Of a DNA stretch of 45,041 nt, positions 1 through 9,524 are shown piece after piece. The notes below the pieces were generated by a model. The model was not told where the DNA came from, made no database searches, and worked only from the letters and a program-made list of their open reading frames with translations. This DNA is from Geitlerinema sp. S16 (GTDB lineage Bacteria; Cyanobacteriota; Cyanobacteriia; Cyanobacteriales; Geitlerinemataceae). Location: the NCBI GenBank assembly GCA_011390275.1, contig JAABST010000036.1, positions 1 through 45,041 of the forward strand. Direction: 5' to 3'. Numbering within the stretch: the stretch's first letter is position 1; every line of letters begins with the position of its first letter. Position numbers and translations under genes: made by a program.

Positions 1-195
1 CCACAACCCAAACACCCCCTCCACCCCCATCCCAACCAACCGCCCCCAAACCGCCCCATACTCCGCCTTCAACTCCGGAAACCGCAACAACAACATCGCC
101 AAATCCCGCCAATCCGTCCCCGCCTTCGATTTCCCCCGCCGCCGATCAAACACCACCACCTGACTCGTCACCAAATCGATCAGAGCCATCACCCG
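1..195 (-). CDS. partial hypothetical protein, C-terminal side cut by window edge
   Basis: The minus strand is open from an in-frame TAA at 241-243 down to base 1, so the 3' end lies outside the window. The likely start is GTG at 195 or ATG at 192, about 6-9 bases after a GAGGGG stretch that could be a ribosome binding site. The readable peptide runs MALIDLVTSQVVVFDRRRGK and continues with a TDWRDLAMLLLRFPELK segment. The layout of a 'DLV' helix followed by 'RDL..LLL' weakly recalls the C-terminal part of AbiEii/DUF-type nucleotidyltransferases. This is a resemblance only, with no catalytic motif in view. It could be the tail of a decayed larger gene, because the reading frame upstream of the TAA also looks protein-like. 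No function is assigned. Confidence 0.4.
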
Positions 196-346
196 AATCC
201 CCTCAATTTCTCGGAAAATACGACGCAGCGATCGCAGACCTTAAAAAAGCAGAAACCCTGCTGTGCGCTCAGGGTCATCCTTGTATGCCCGCAGGCTCGC
301 GAAAACATCAAGCTGCGACAGATTGCCCGTTAACCCCCAATCCACC

Positions 347-1291
347 CTAACCCGCTCCAGACCGATCAATCCCGTTCGCCAGATCCTGCACGATCGCGAT
401 CGGTAACCCCGTCACCCGACTCACCGTCTCCACCCCAAACTCCGTCAACATCCCCCGCGCAATCTCGATCGCCCGCGCTTCCGCTCCCTCCTCGCGTCCC
501 TGCTCGCGCCCCTGTTCAAGCCCCTGTTCAAGCCCCTGCTCAAGCCCCTGCTCAAGCCCCTGCTCAAGCCCCTGCTTTAAGCCTTCCTTGATCGCATAGC
601 TCAATCGTCCCTGTTCATCCAGCAAATGCATCCGCTGTTTCTCCGATAGCTCAAGCTCCGTACGCGAAAGCTGACTTTCATTCGCAATTTCAAACGCAGC
701 ATCAAAATCCGTGTCCAGGAGAATCGTGGGAATTTCGTCGAGTTTGCCCGCCTGCTGGATGAAATAGAGCCAGCGATCGCTCCGTTTCGCCAACTGTTCC
801 GGGAGCTTACTGAGTTTGGGCAGTTCCGCAAAAATCAGCTCCAGGTGATCGCTGCATCGCCGATCGGTTCCCGGTTCGAGCAACTGGTAACGACTGATGG
901 GGTATTCCGTCTCAGGAAACAGGATAAAATCAGTGATCGTCAGCGAGATCACCGGCTTCAGGAACATATATCCCTGGCCGCGTTGGAGCTGATTCACGTA
1001 AGCTTTCGCCGTGTTATAAATCACACGTTCGGCGAACGCTTCCACGGGTAGAATCTGCATCTCGATAATCACGATCGTCTCATCATCAAGCACCGCTTTA
1101 ACATCGAGAATGCTTTGTTTTAGGTCATAAATCGCTGGATTTTGATACGGGTCAATAATTTCAAGATCGGTGATCCGTGGCTCATCGTCATAAATGATGG
1201 CATTGAGCAAGCTACGCAGAATCGGTTTGCTGCGTTCTGAGGCGAAGATGCGTTTAAAGCCAAAGTCCGTGCGCGGATCAACGAAGCCCAT
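347..1291 (-). CDS. Rpn family PD-(D/E)XK nuclease / putative transposase-like protein
   Basis: A 314-residue protein when started at the ATG at 1291 (MGFVDPRTDFGFKRIFASER), the usual N-terminus of this family. The open frame extends upstream but has no family-like sequence there. The segment around residues 50-95 holds the family's PD-(D/E)XK core: an Asp in 'ILDVKA' and an E-x-Q in 'IIEMQ', preceding a long alpha/beta region. Rpn proteins are recombination-promoting DNA endonucleases in E. coli. In cyanobacteria they occur in many divergent copies, often annotated as 'PD-(D/E)XK nuclease family transposase'. Near the C-terminus a Glu/Gln/Gly-rich helix of tandem LEQG units is followed by a DUF4351-like tail (roughly residues 280-314). 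The gene stands alone downstream of thiC on the same strand and is separated from it by a strong terminator. Substrate and biological role are unknown. Confidence 0.8.
   Translation of the reverse strand: MGFVDPRTDFGFKRIFASERSKPILRSLLNAIIYDDEPRITDLEIIDPYQNPAIYDLKQSILDVKAVLDDETIVIIEMQILPVEAFAERVIYNTAKAYVNQLQRGQGYMFLKPVISLTITDFILFPETEYPISRYQLLEPGTDRRCSDHLELIFAELPKLSKLPEQLAKRSDRWLYFIQQAGKLDEIPTILLDTDFDAAFEIANESQLSRTELELSEKQRMHLLDEQGRLSYAIKEGLKQGLEQGLEQGLEQGLEQGLEQGREQGREEGAEARAIEIARGMLTEFGVETVSRVTGLPIAIVQDLANGIDRSGAG
485..585 (-). repeat. in-frame 12-bp tandem repeat encoding LEQG units
   Basis: About seven to eight consecutive 12-bp units (minus strand CTTGAGCAGGGG and close variants) lie inside the Rpn-like gene and encode LEQG, drifting to REQG and REEG at the distal end. 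The unit is a multiple of three, so copy-number change would keep the frame. The encoded stretch is likely a charged helix or linker between the nuclease core and the C-terminal tail. Confidence 0.85.
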
Positions 1292-1396
1292 AATCTTTAA
1301 CGGTGCAAACGAGCAATAAATGGGATTGACTTGATCTTGGCATAAAATCCTGGCCTTGAAAAAACAGCCCGTTTTTTTTCTGCTCAACACAACAAA

Positions 1397-1429
1397 AAAC
1401 ACTTCGATCGCAGGACGATCGAAGTGTTT
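1397..1429 (-). terminator. intrinsic terminator of thiC
   Basis: A perfect 14-bp inverted repeat (1397-1410 with 1416-1429, 5-nt loop). Read on the minus strand it is followed by a T-rich tract (TTTTTTGTTGTG is formed from the stem end onward). It lies about 80 bases past the thiC stop codon, so it should end thiC transcription and shield the Rpn-like gene. Confidence 0.75.
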
Positions 1430-1451
1430 CAACGTCTTTAAAACTTTGGAA

Positions 1452-1489
1452 TCAAAGCGTCTCGATGGTTGTCAATCCAGACGCTTTGA
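1452..1489. repeat. 11-bp inverted repeat between thiC and its terminator
   Basis: TCAAAGCGTCT at 1452-1462 pairs exactly with AGACGCTTTGA at 1479-1489 around a 16-nt loop. There is no T tract on either side, so it is not a canonical terminator by itself. It could stabilise the thiC mRNA 3' end. Confidence 0.5.
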
Positions 1490-1509
1490 CGGAGCGATCG
1501 ACGATCGAA

Positions 1510-3001
<1,492 letters not shown>

Positions 3002-3264
3002 GTTGGCTATTGTATCGCAGATATTTCATCCTGTTTGTCTAATCTTTAAGACTGCTAAAAAAACAAAATCACCAGTGGTAGAGATAGGTGTGGCGATTAT
3101 TTCTTAAATTTAGTGCTTGAGAAATTCTTTTAAACCAAAGATCAAGCTTTATATTTGCGTATATCCAAAAAGTCAAACTATAGATTTTTTAACAAAAGTT
3201 GATGATTCTCTATTTCTTAAAGTTTGATTTTTTAGTCTAAGTTTTACGAACTCCCTAAAACATA
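3002..3264. other. AT-rich intergenic region
   Basis: This stretch between the riboswitch and the cupin gene is clearly more AT-rich than its surroundings. It must contain the thiC promoter on the minus strand near 3010-3060. No convincing -35/-10 pair, repeat or gene was found. Short frames here lack coding character. Confidence 0.4.
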
Positions 3265-3600
3265 CTAAAAACTTAAGGGAAGGCAGAGATCGCCGTGGAT
3301 GGCGATCCAGATGCAGGGCGGATCGGTGCTGGTGGCCGTTACCCGATGACGACAGTGAGCGGGCAAAAGCAAGTAATCTCCGGCTTGGAGGTGAGCGTTG
3401 CGTCCGTCGCCGTAGGTCAATGTGGCGTGACCTTGAAGCAGTACGACCCATTCGTCTCGATCTTGGTCATACCATTCGCCTTCGGGGGTGGTGTGTCCCC
3501 AGGAGATGATGCGCTCGATCGTAGTATTTGGAGTGTGCTGGAGGGTTTGGATGTATTCGCGATCGGGGCGAGGATGAGGCAGATCAAAGATGTTTTGCAC
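3265..3600 (-). CDS. small cupin-domain protein
   Basis: An 111-residue single-domain protein with the cupin pattern. A strand with 'TTPEGEWYDQDRDEWVVLLQGHATLTYGDG' resembles cupin motif 1 (G-x5-H/W..E..x-G-x-x), and 'LQAGDYLLLPAHCRHRVTAT' resembles motif 2 (P-x2-x-x-H). His and Glu residues that could hold a metal are present, but the first motif lacks the usual HxH pair. The substrate is unknown. The start is a GTG at 3600 without an obvious ribosome binding site, so the N-terminus is uncertain. The gene is divergent from sigC and is probably transcribed alone. Confidence 0.75.
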   Translation of the reverse strand: MQNIFDLPHPRPDREYIQTLQHTPNTTIERIISWGHTTPEGEWYDQDRDEWVVLLQGHATLTYGDGRNAHLQAGDYLLLPAHCRHRVTATSTDPPCIWIAIHGDLCLPLSF

Positions 3601-4017
3601 GGCCAGAATTTTGAGGTGACGGTAATGCCTGAGGGGAGGATCGTGGGTAAAACTAACGTCTAATTGAGATGGGTGCAGGTCAATCCCAATTTTTAATGTG
3701 TCGAAACATTAAGGTTTGTTTGTGCGATCGGGAACACAAGCTTGATGTGATGGAGGTTAGCATTGTCCATAGATCTACATCACGGCGCACGCGAAAATTA
3801 TGTTTTAGGCTAGGCAATAGGAGCTCTGAAAATCCAGCTTAAAGTATTTTCAAGTCTTTACCGGAAGCGACAGTCTTTTAGAGTCTTGCTTCACGGATTT
3901 AGGGTGTGGCGTCCTGAAAGGACGAAATAGCACACAGAAATCGCATGTGAGACCTATCGCCTCTTATTCGACTTTCGCGTGATGCTTGCTTTCCTGTCAC
4001 TGAGAACAAGGGTAACT
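3601..4017. other. intergenic region between divergent cupin gene and sigC
   Basis: About 417 bases without a gene. They must hold the promoters and leaders of both the cupin gene and sigC. The sigC leader contains short direct and inverted repeats (for example AGTCTTT and AGTCTTG near 3870-3892), but I could not define a promoter pair or operator with confidence. Confidence 0.35.
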
Positions 4018-5301
4018 ATGCCGAGAATGAGTTCTTTCCAGCCCGGAGATCATCAAGATCTCGCCGATCGAAGTGGTGACTTTACGTCCAGTGTAAAGAG
4101 AGGTTCCACTGAGGTTGTGCTTGAGCTGGACGATGAGTTTAACATCGATAGTCCATCCCATAACGTCAGCGTTTCCGTGGAGTATGCTGATGCGCCAGAT
4201 CTCGCCAGTGGCAACGGTCGCAACACAACCGATCTGGTTCGGTTATACCTGCAAGAAATCGGCAAGGTCGATCTGCTAGGGCGCGATGAAGAAGTTTTTG
4301 AAGCGCAACAGGTTCAGCGCTATATGGATCTGCTTGAACAGCGTCAGAAAGCGGCAGAGGAGGATGAACTCCTACAGCGCTGCGTTCAGCTCGTTCATGT
4401 TCGCGACAATCTCACGTCACGTCTCGGTCATCGTCCATCGCTGGAACGCTGGGCCAAGGAAGGCGGTATTGAACGATCGGACCTCAAGCCCACTCTGGCC
4501 GACGGCAAGCGTCGCTGGGCCGATCTGGTTGGCTTAGGGGTTGAGGAGCTGAATACGATTCAGACGGAGGGGCAACGGGCGAAGAAGCACATGATCGAGG
4601 CGAATCTGCGTTTGGTCGTGTCCGTCGCGAAAAAATACCAAAAGCGCGGCCTCGAATTGCTTGATTTGATCCAAGAGGGGACGATCGGCCTCGAACGCGC
4701 GGTCGAAAAGTTTGACCCCACGCGGGGCTATCGCTTCAGTACGTATGCATATTGGTGGATTCGCCAAGGGATTACCCGCGCGATCGCCACCCAAAGCCGC
4801 ACAATTCGTCTACCGGTTCACATCACCGAAAAACTCAACAAAATTAAAAAAGCCCAGCGCCAGTTTGCTCAAGAAAATGGCCGGACTCCGACGGTGAACG
4901 ACGTCGCGGTCATGTTGGGGATGACGGTCGATCAAATTCGAGAGGTGATGTTGCGCGTGCCGCGATCGATTTCCCTCGATGCGAAAGTCGGCAAAGAAAA
5001 AGATACGGAGTTGGGCGACCTTCTGGAAACAGAAGAGGCGTCGCCGGAAGATCTCCTCGTCCGTGAATCGCTCCAGCGAGAACTTCAGCAACTCCTCGCC
5101 GACCTCAGCAGTCGCGAGCGTGACGTGATTCGTCTGCGCTTTGGGCTGAATGATGGCGTGCCGTCGTCGCTGGCCGAAATTGGTCGTACGCTGGATCTCT
5201 CCCGTGAGCGTGTCCGGCAAATTGAAGCGAAAGCGTTGCAAAAGCTGCGTCAACCCAGCCGCCGCAACCGTGTGCGAGATTTTCTTGAAGAGCTGGAATA
5301 G
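4018..5301 (+). CDS. sigC: group 2 RNA polymerase sigma factor, SigC type
   Basis: A 427-residue sigma-70 family protein. In order it has a variable acidic N-terminus; region 1.2 (TTDLVRLYLQEIGKVDLLGRDEE); a spacer with RPSLERWAKEGGI; region 2 with NLRLVVSVAKKYQ and the -10-binding segment YAYWWIRQGITRAIA; region 3 (PVHITEKLNKIKKAQR); and region 4 with the helix-turn-helix SLAEIGRTLDLSRERVRQIE. Region 1.2 and the spacer match cyanobacterial SigC better than primary SigA, which carries a different N-terminus. SigC-type factors redirect transcription under stationary-phase, carbon or heat stress in known cyanobacteria. The ATG at 4018 follows an AAGGG ribosome site by 6 bases and is preferred over an upstream ATG at 3979 and an internal one at 4027. 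SigB-type assignment remains possible. Confidence 0.85.
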   Translation: MPRMSSFQPGDHQDLADRSGDFTSSVKRGSTEVVLELDDEFNIDSPSHNVSVSVEYADAPDLASGNGRNTTDLVRLYLQEIGKVDLLGRDEEVFEAQQVQRYMDLLEQRQKAAEEDELLQRCVQLVHVRDNLTSRLGHRPSLERWAKEGGIERSDLKPTLADGKRRWADLVGLGVEELNTIQTEGQRAKKHMIEANLRLVVSVAKKYQKRGLELLDLIQEGTIGLERAVEKFDPTRGYRFSTYAYWWIRQGITRAIATQSRTIRLPVHITEKLNKIKKAQRQFAQENGRTPTVNDVAVMLGMTVDQIREVMLRVPRSISLDAKVGKEKDTELGDLLETEEASPEDLLVRESLQRELQQLLADLSSRERDVIRLRFGLNDGVPSSLAEIGRTLDLSRERVRQIEAKALQKLRQPSRRNRVRDFLEELE

Positions 5302-5418
5302 GGAATAACGCCAAAACCGATTGGGTTAGGACTTATCAAAAAACGGAGGGCACTGAGCGTGTTGAAGTCCAGTGCTCATCGCTCTGTCTGAGATCTGTCT
5401 GATTAACGAATGAACGGA
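5302..5418. other. convergent spacer with weak hairpin after sigC
   Basis: The spacer between convergent sigC and the diguanylate cyclase gene. GGCACTG near 5348 pairs with CAGTGCT near 5370 around a loop of about 15 bases. No strong T tract follows, so it is at best a weak terminator. Confidence 0.35.
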
Positions 5419-7611
5419 CTATGTTCGTTCATCTTCGTTGATTGCAGTAGCGCGATCGGGCGAGTTGATCGCAAACTCATAGCGATTTTTCCCACTGTGC
5501 TTGGCGATAAACATCGCCTCGTCTGACACTTGGATCAGCATGTCCAGTGTTAACGCATGTTCAGGATAAAGCCCAATCCCCACGCTGGACGTCACGTAAA
5601 TCGATTGACCCTGAATCTTAAACTCTTGAGCCAACGCATCGACCAACTTTTGTGCCACATAGCCCGCCACCTCATGATTGGGTAAACCGGGCAACACCAC
5701 CGTAAATTCGTCGCCCCCAAGCCGCGCGATCGTGTCGCTTCCCCGCAAGCAGCCCTGCAAGCGTCGCGCCACCGCAATCAACAGTTCATCACCGATGCCA
5801 TGCCCGAAGGTATCATTCACGGCTTTAAAGCCATCCAAGTCGAGAAACATTAACCCCACTGATTTCTGATTTTCGTCAGCCCACTGGATCGATTGCTCTA
5901 GGGTCTCCAGAAATAGTTTCCGATTGGGTAGGTTCGTTAAGGCATCGTGGTTGGCGAATTGCTGTAATTCTGCATTGGACTGTTGCAGGCGTTCTGCAAC
6001 CTGGGTTAGACGGCTTTCAAGATGTTTGCGCTCAGTGATATCGCGCAAAACGCCAATCAAAAAGAGGTTGCCGGAGCCGTCGCGGTGCAGCGATCGCTTG
6101 GTGGCAATAATTCGGCATTGGCCGTGAACATCAGTGATGCAGGCTTCATGTTCGCTAGGGCTGGCGTTCTTGAGGACTCGCTCATCTTCTTGATGCCAAG
6201 CCTCAGCTTCGTCGTGGGCAAAGACATCCGCTTCAGATTTGTGCAGTAAATCATCGCGTGGATGGCCGACGAGCTGGCTATAGGCTTCGTTGAGGACGAC
6301 CCATTTCAGATCGGGGGTTTTGACAAATACGGGATCTGGGATCGCGTCAATAATGCTGTTTAAAAATGCTGTGGATTTGCGTAGCTCTTCACTTTGGTAG
6401 CTGCGATAGACCACGATCGCCAGGGAGGCCATTCCAAATCCAAGCCACGGCGCAAACACGGGAATGATGATCGCCTGGGTGATCGCGCCATATCCCAGGG
6501 CAAACACGCCAAAACTTCCGGCGAAAACGAGAATAACCCCGGCCTGCGGTCGGCGAAAACGCCACGCCCCGATCGCCCCGATTAAACACAGTGATGCAAT
6601 CCAGAGAATCTCAGCCGTTTCGGAAAAACTGGTCATCATCGGACGTCCATCGATCGCGGCACTGATGAGCTGACTAATAAAATCAGCTTGCAGAAACACG
6701 CCCGCAATCTGAGTCATCTCCTGTCCATTGGGCGATACGAGATAGGGAGCGAGGAAAAAGTCTTTGATGCTGGGGGTATTCGCGCCGATCAGCACAATGC
6801 GATCGCGAAATAAATTCGGCGGGATCTTGCCCTCGATGACGTCGCCAAGACTGACGGTATGGCGATGACTGGAGAATCCTCGTATGTTGGCTAGAAACTG
6901 ATAGCCGAACTCGGGGGCATCGCGATAGTTGCCGTCATTGCGGGAAAATCGCGGAATGGTTGCTTTACCGAGGCGTACATCGCGTGACCCGGCGATCGGG
7001 GGACGTAAACGAATCCCTTCTGAGTTGAGGTAGTGTAGTGCGACTTTGAGGACAAAGCTTTCCGAAATCGCGTCTGCACCGTCCGGCTTTAGAAATAAGA
7101 GGCCGCGACGCACCGCACCATCGACATCATACGGATAGTTATTGGCTCCCACGAGGCCACGCTGTTGTAGCATCGGCGGGCCGCTGACTCCTTGAATATC
7201 CGTGGACGCCGCTGGATTGTTGCTGGAAGGCAACAGCTCGATGCCGATGAGATTGGGAGCGGTCTGAAAAATGGCGGCAAGGCGATCGCTGCCGGGTGGA
7301 TTTTGGAGATCGCGATACAGATCCAGTCCAACAACGCGAGGATTTTGAGCATAGATGGCCTCAAGGGCGATCGCCAGGTGTTGATCTGACAGCGGCCAGT
7401 TGTAGCGCTGAATGTCCGCTTCGGTTGCAGCAACGATGACGATGCGATCGTCGACGATCTCGGGTGGACGCTGGCGTAAAAAGAAGTCGCTGACGGATCG
7501 TTCTGCCGGTTCGAGGAGACCGAGCTGACGCAGGCCGAAGGTGGCAACGAAGGCAATACCGGTGGCGGCAAGGGTTGATTTCCAGCGCTCGTTGTTCAGC
7601 ATGTCACGCAT
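5419..7611 (-). CDS. CHASE2-PAS-GGDEF diguanylate cyclase
   Basis: A 730-residue membrane signalling protein predicted to make cyclic di-GMP from two GTP. An N-terminal membrane segment (residues 10-30) leads into a long extracytoplasmic CHASE2 domain (about 40-320), then three hydrophobic segments (about 330-400), a PAS/PAC domain (about 415-530, with 'GVLRDITERK'), a short coiled coil and a GGDEF domain (about 555-715). The catalytic signature RLGGDEF is intact (GGDEF at 632-636). The RxxD inhibitory site (RGSD) lies exactly five residues upstream, so the enzyme is expected to be active and subject to product inhibition. CHASE2 suggests sensing of an external or periplasmic cue, which is unknown. 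No EAL domain is fused. The gene is followed 44 bases upstream on the strand by the PMT glycosyltransferase gene, and the two could be co-transcribed. Confidence 0.93.
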   Translation of the reverse strand: MRDMLNNERWKSTLAATGIAFVATFGLRQLGLLEPAERSVSDFFLRQRPPEIVDDRIVIVAATEADIQRYNWPLSDQHLAIALEAIYAQNPRVVGLDLYRDLQNPPGSDRLAAIFQTAPNLIGIELLPSSNNPAASTDIQGVSGPPMLQQRGLVGANNYPYDVDGAVRRGLLFLKPDGADAISESFVLKVALHYLNSEGIRLRPPIAGSRDVRLGKATIPRFSRNDGNYRDAPEFGYQFLANIRGFSSHRHTVSLGDVIEGKIPPNLFRDRIVLIGANTPSIKDFFLAPYLVSPNGQEMTQIAGVFLQADFISQLISAAIDGRPMMTSFSETAEILWIASLCLIGAIGAWRFRRPQAGVILVFAGSFGVFALGYGAITQAIIIPVFAPWLGFGMASLAIVVYRSYQSEELRKSTAFLNSIIDAIPDPVFVKTPDLKWVVLNEAYSQLVGHPRDDLLHKSEADVFAHDEAEAWHQEDERVLKNASPSEHEACITDVHGQCRIIATKRSLHRDGSGNLFLIGVLRDITERKHLESRLTQVAERLQQSNAELQQFANHDALTNLPNRKLFLETLEQSIQWADENQKSVGLMFLDLDGFKAVNDTFGHGIGDELLIAVARRLQGCLRGSDTIARLGGDEFTVVLPGLPNHEVAGYVAQKLVDALAQEFKIQGQSIYVTSSVGIGLYPEHALTLDMLIQVSDEAMFIAKHSGKNRYEFAINSPDRATAINEDERT

Positions 7612-7655
7612 CGGCTAAAACGACAGAGTGAAAACCCCTGTAAGACTGACGAAGA

Positions 7656-9248
7656 TTAATACCAAGATGACATCCACATTCGCAGCTCGAAGGCTTCGCG
7701 CGAGAGGGGTAAACCCAGGAAAATCGGTGACCAAAAGAGAAACGCGGCAAAACAGATCAAGATGACGGTGGGCGCGATCGCTCGAAGCTGAAGTTCGGGT
7801 CGCTGCCAGACGCGATCGAGTACCCAGGCTAAGGCGAGGAAGCTAAACAGCGACGCTCCCATGTAGTGATAGATGTAGGTACAGCGCGACACCAGCATCC
7901 AGGGCAGGAAGTTTGCAGCATAGCCGATCGCGATAAAACTGCCGACACTGAGATTAATCGGGGAAACCAGATGAACCGCAGCAACGAGATGGAATTGACG
8001 CAGGCGATCGTCGCGCCCGATGCGCCAGAGCCACAGTGCGACGATGATGAGAGTCCCAAAGATGGCCAACGTTGAAAACCACCAGAGGATCGGTGTGCCA
8101 AAGGCATGGACATCCAGAACCGTCGTTTTAGCACCCTCTTGCCAACTTTGAAAGTAGTAGCCGACTGGACGGATCATCCACGGCCAGGAATACCAGGGCG
8201 AGCAGTACGGATGCGTCTCACCGATGTTACCGCCCACCTGGGAGTGATACCCCAAAATTTGCTTTTGCATTTCCCAAAAGCCATAGCTCGGCGCAATCTT
8301 CAGGTGATAGACCCAGGACAAGCGGTAGACGATCGCCGGGACGATCGCCAGAGTGAGCGCAAACAGCGGTAGCGGAATTCGTGCCGCTCCGCGCAGGGAG
8401 TTATTCGCGGGAATCCGTGCCGTTCGCTTCTGGCTGAATTTGGTAAAGATGCCCTGCTTGACGGAAGCGTTAGACGTGGTGTCAGATGTAATTTCAGGCT
8501 CGTCAGTTGCTTCGATGTCCGATAGCGATGGCTCGATCGGCGGATAGAGAGGCGTGAGAGGATTCGCCTCCACGGATGAATCGGGATCATGCATGGCCTT
8601 GGGCGCAATCCAACTGAGGAGCAGCGCTAAACCATAAAACCCATAGACCGCCAGCAGAAAACCGAGGCCGTTCCACTTGACTGACCAACACGCCCCGAAA
8701 CCAATCCCCGCCAAAATCAGCCAGAATATCCGACCATGTCGCCGATCGACGGCCATCAGAAAGCAGATCAGCCCGAGCAAGCCAAAGGTCAGCAGATACG
8801 TATTAATCAGGGCATAGCGGGATTCAACCAGGAGTAAACCATCGAGCGCCGTGAGCATTCCGGCGATAACGCCAAAGGAGACCCGATGACCAATTTTGTA
8901 GGCGAGAATGCCGACCCAGAGGGGAATAAGCGTCCCAAAAGCAGCGCCGATCCAGCGATAGCCGAAGGCTGAAATCGAGGCGACTCCTTCTGTACCGCCG
9001 CCCGATTGTTGGAGGGGCAAAAATTGAAAAATCCACAGCCCGATCGCGATGATGTACTTGCCCAGAGGCGGATGCACATCAAAAAACTCGATCCCCTTGA
9101 GGTAGTCGTAACCGTAGGTCGCGAAATAGATCTCATCGAACACCGGCTCGTTGAAGCGGGACAGCCCCCAAAACCGACACACAAAGGCAAAGAACAGGAC
9201 GCCAAGCACGGCGATCGCGGCAAAGCTGGTCTTAACGCGGGGTTTCAT
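7656..9248 (-). CDS. PMT/GT39-family membrane glycosyltransferase (dolichyl-phosphate-mannose--protein mannosyltransferase type)
   Basis: A polytopic membrane protein of about 530 residues. The N-terminal luminal loop has the PMT signature: an acidic pair in FNEPVFDEIYFATY, then FFDVHPPLGKYIIA. These correspond to the catalytic Asp-Glu and the conserved HPP motif of protein O-mannosyltransferases, which use a polyprenyl-phosphate sugar donor. Around ten hydrophobic segments follow, and the family motif YHSQVGG..HPYCSPWYSWPW lies in the C-terminal half. A hydrophilic Ser/Pro/Asp-rich insertion of about 70 residues interrupts the middle (about 245-315). The open frame begins at a TTG at 9347. 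The ATG at 9248 puts the first membrane helix at residue 8, and ATG 9263 is an alternative. Acceptor protein or lipid is unknown. It could instead be an ArnT-like phospholipid-carrier glycosyltransferase. Confidence 0.87.
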   Translation of the reverse strand: MKPRVKTSFAAIAVLGVLFFAFVCRFWGLSRFNEPVFDEIYFATYGYDYLKGIEFFDVHPPLGKYIIAIGLWIFQFLPLQQSGGGTEGVASISAFGYRWIGAAFGTLIPLWVGILAYKIGHRVSFGVIAGMLTALDGLLLVESRYALINTYLLTFGLLGLICFLMAVDRRHGRIFWLILAGIGFGACWSVKWNGLGFLLAVYGFYGLALLLSWIAPKAMHDPDSSVEANPLTPLYPPIEPSLSDIEATDEPEITSDTTSNASVKQGIFTKFSQKRTARIPANNSLRGAARIPLPLFALTLAIVPAIVYRLSWVYHLKIAPSYGFWEMQKQILGYHSQVGGNIGETHPYCSPWYSWPWMIRPVGYYFQSWQEGAKTTVLDVHAFGTPILWWFSTLAIFGTLIIVALWLWRIGRDDRLRQFHLVAAVHLVSPINLSVGSFIAIGYAANFLPWMLVSRCTYIYHYMGASLFSFLALAWVLDRVWQRPELQLRAIAPTVILICFAAFLFWSPIFLGLPLSREAFELRMWMSSWY

Positions 9249-9524
9249 GAAGCCATACTGCATCAGCAGTTTTGGGGTGAGCGATCGAAAAAGTGCGAGC
9301 GAGTACGGTGTGAGCTGGTACGAAGGGACAAAACACCACGACCTCAAGCCAAACGGTCAAACTAACGGCCAAATGATCAAAAACAGGGTTATTTCTGACC
9401 ATTTCTAACGGCTCCTATGCTAGCGAAATCTCCCCAGGTCTATGACAAACGTGACGTTACGTTACAGCTCGAGATCGAAGATTGGAGGGTGTTGAGCGAA
9501 ATGAGCAAAAGATGAAGGAAGACT

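Noticed and set aside
845..1051. Plus-strand frame opposite the Rpn-like gene
   Set aside because: It lies wholly within a well-supported gene on the other strand and shows no family features.
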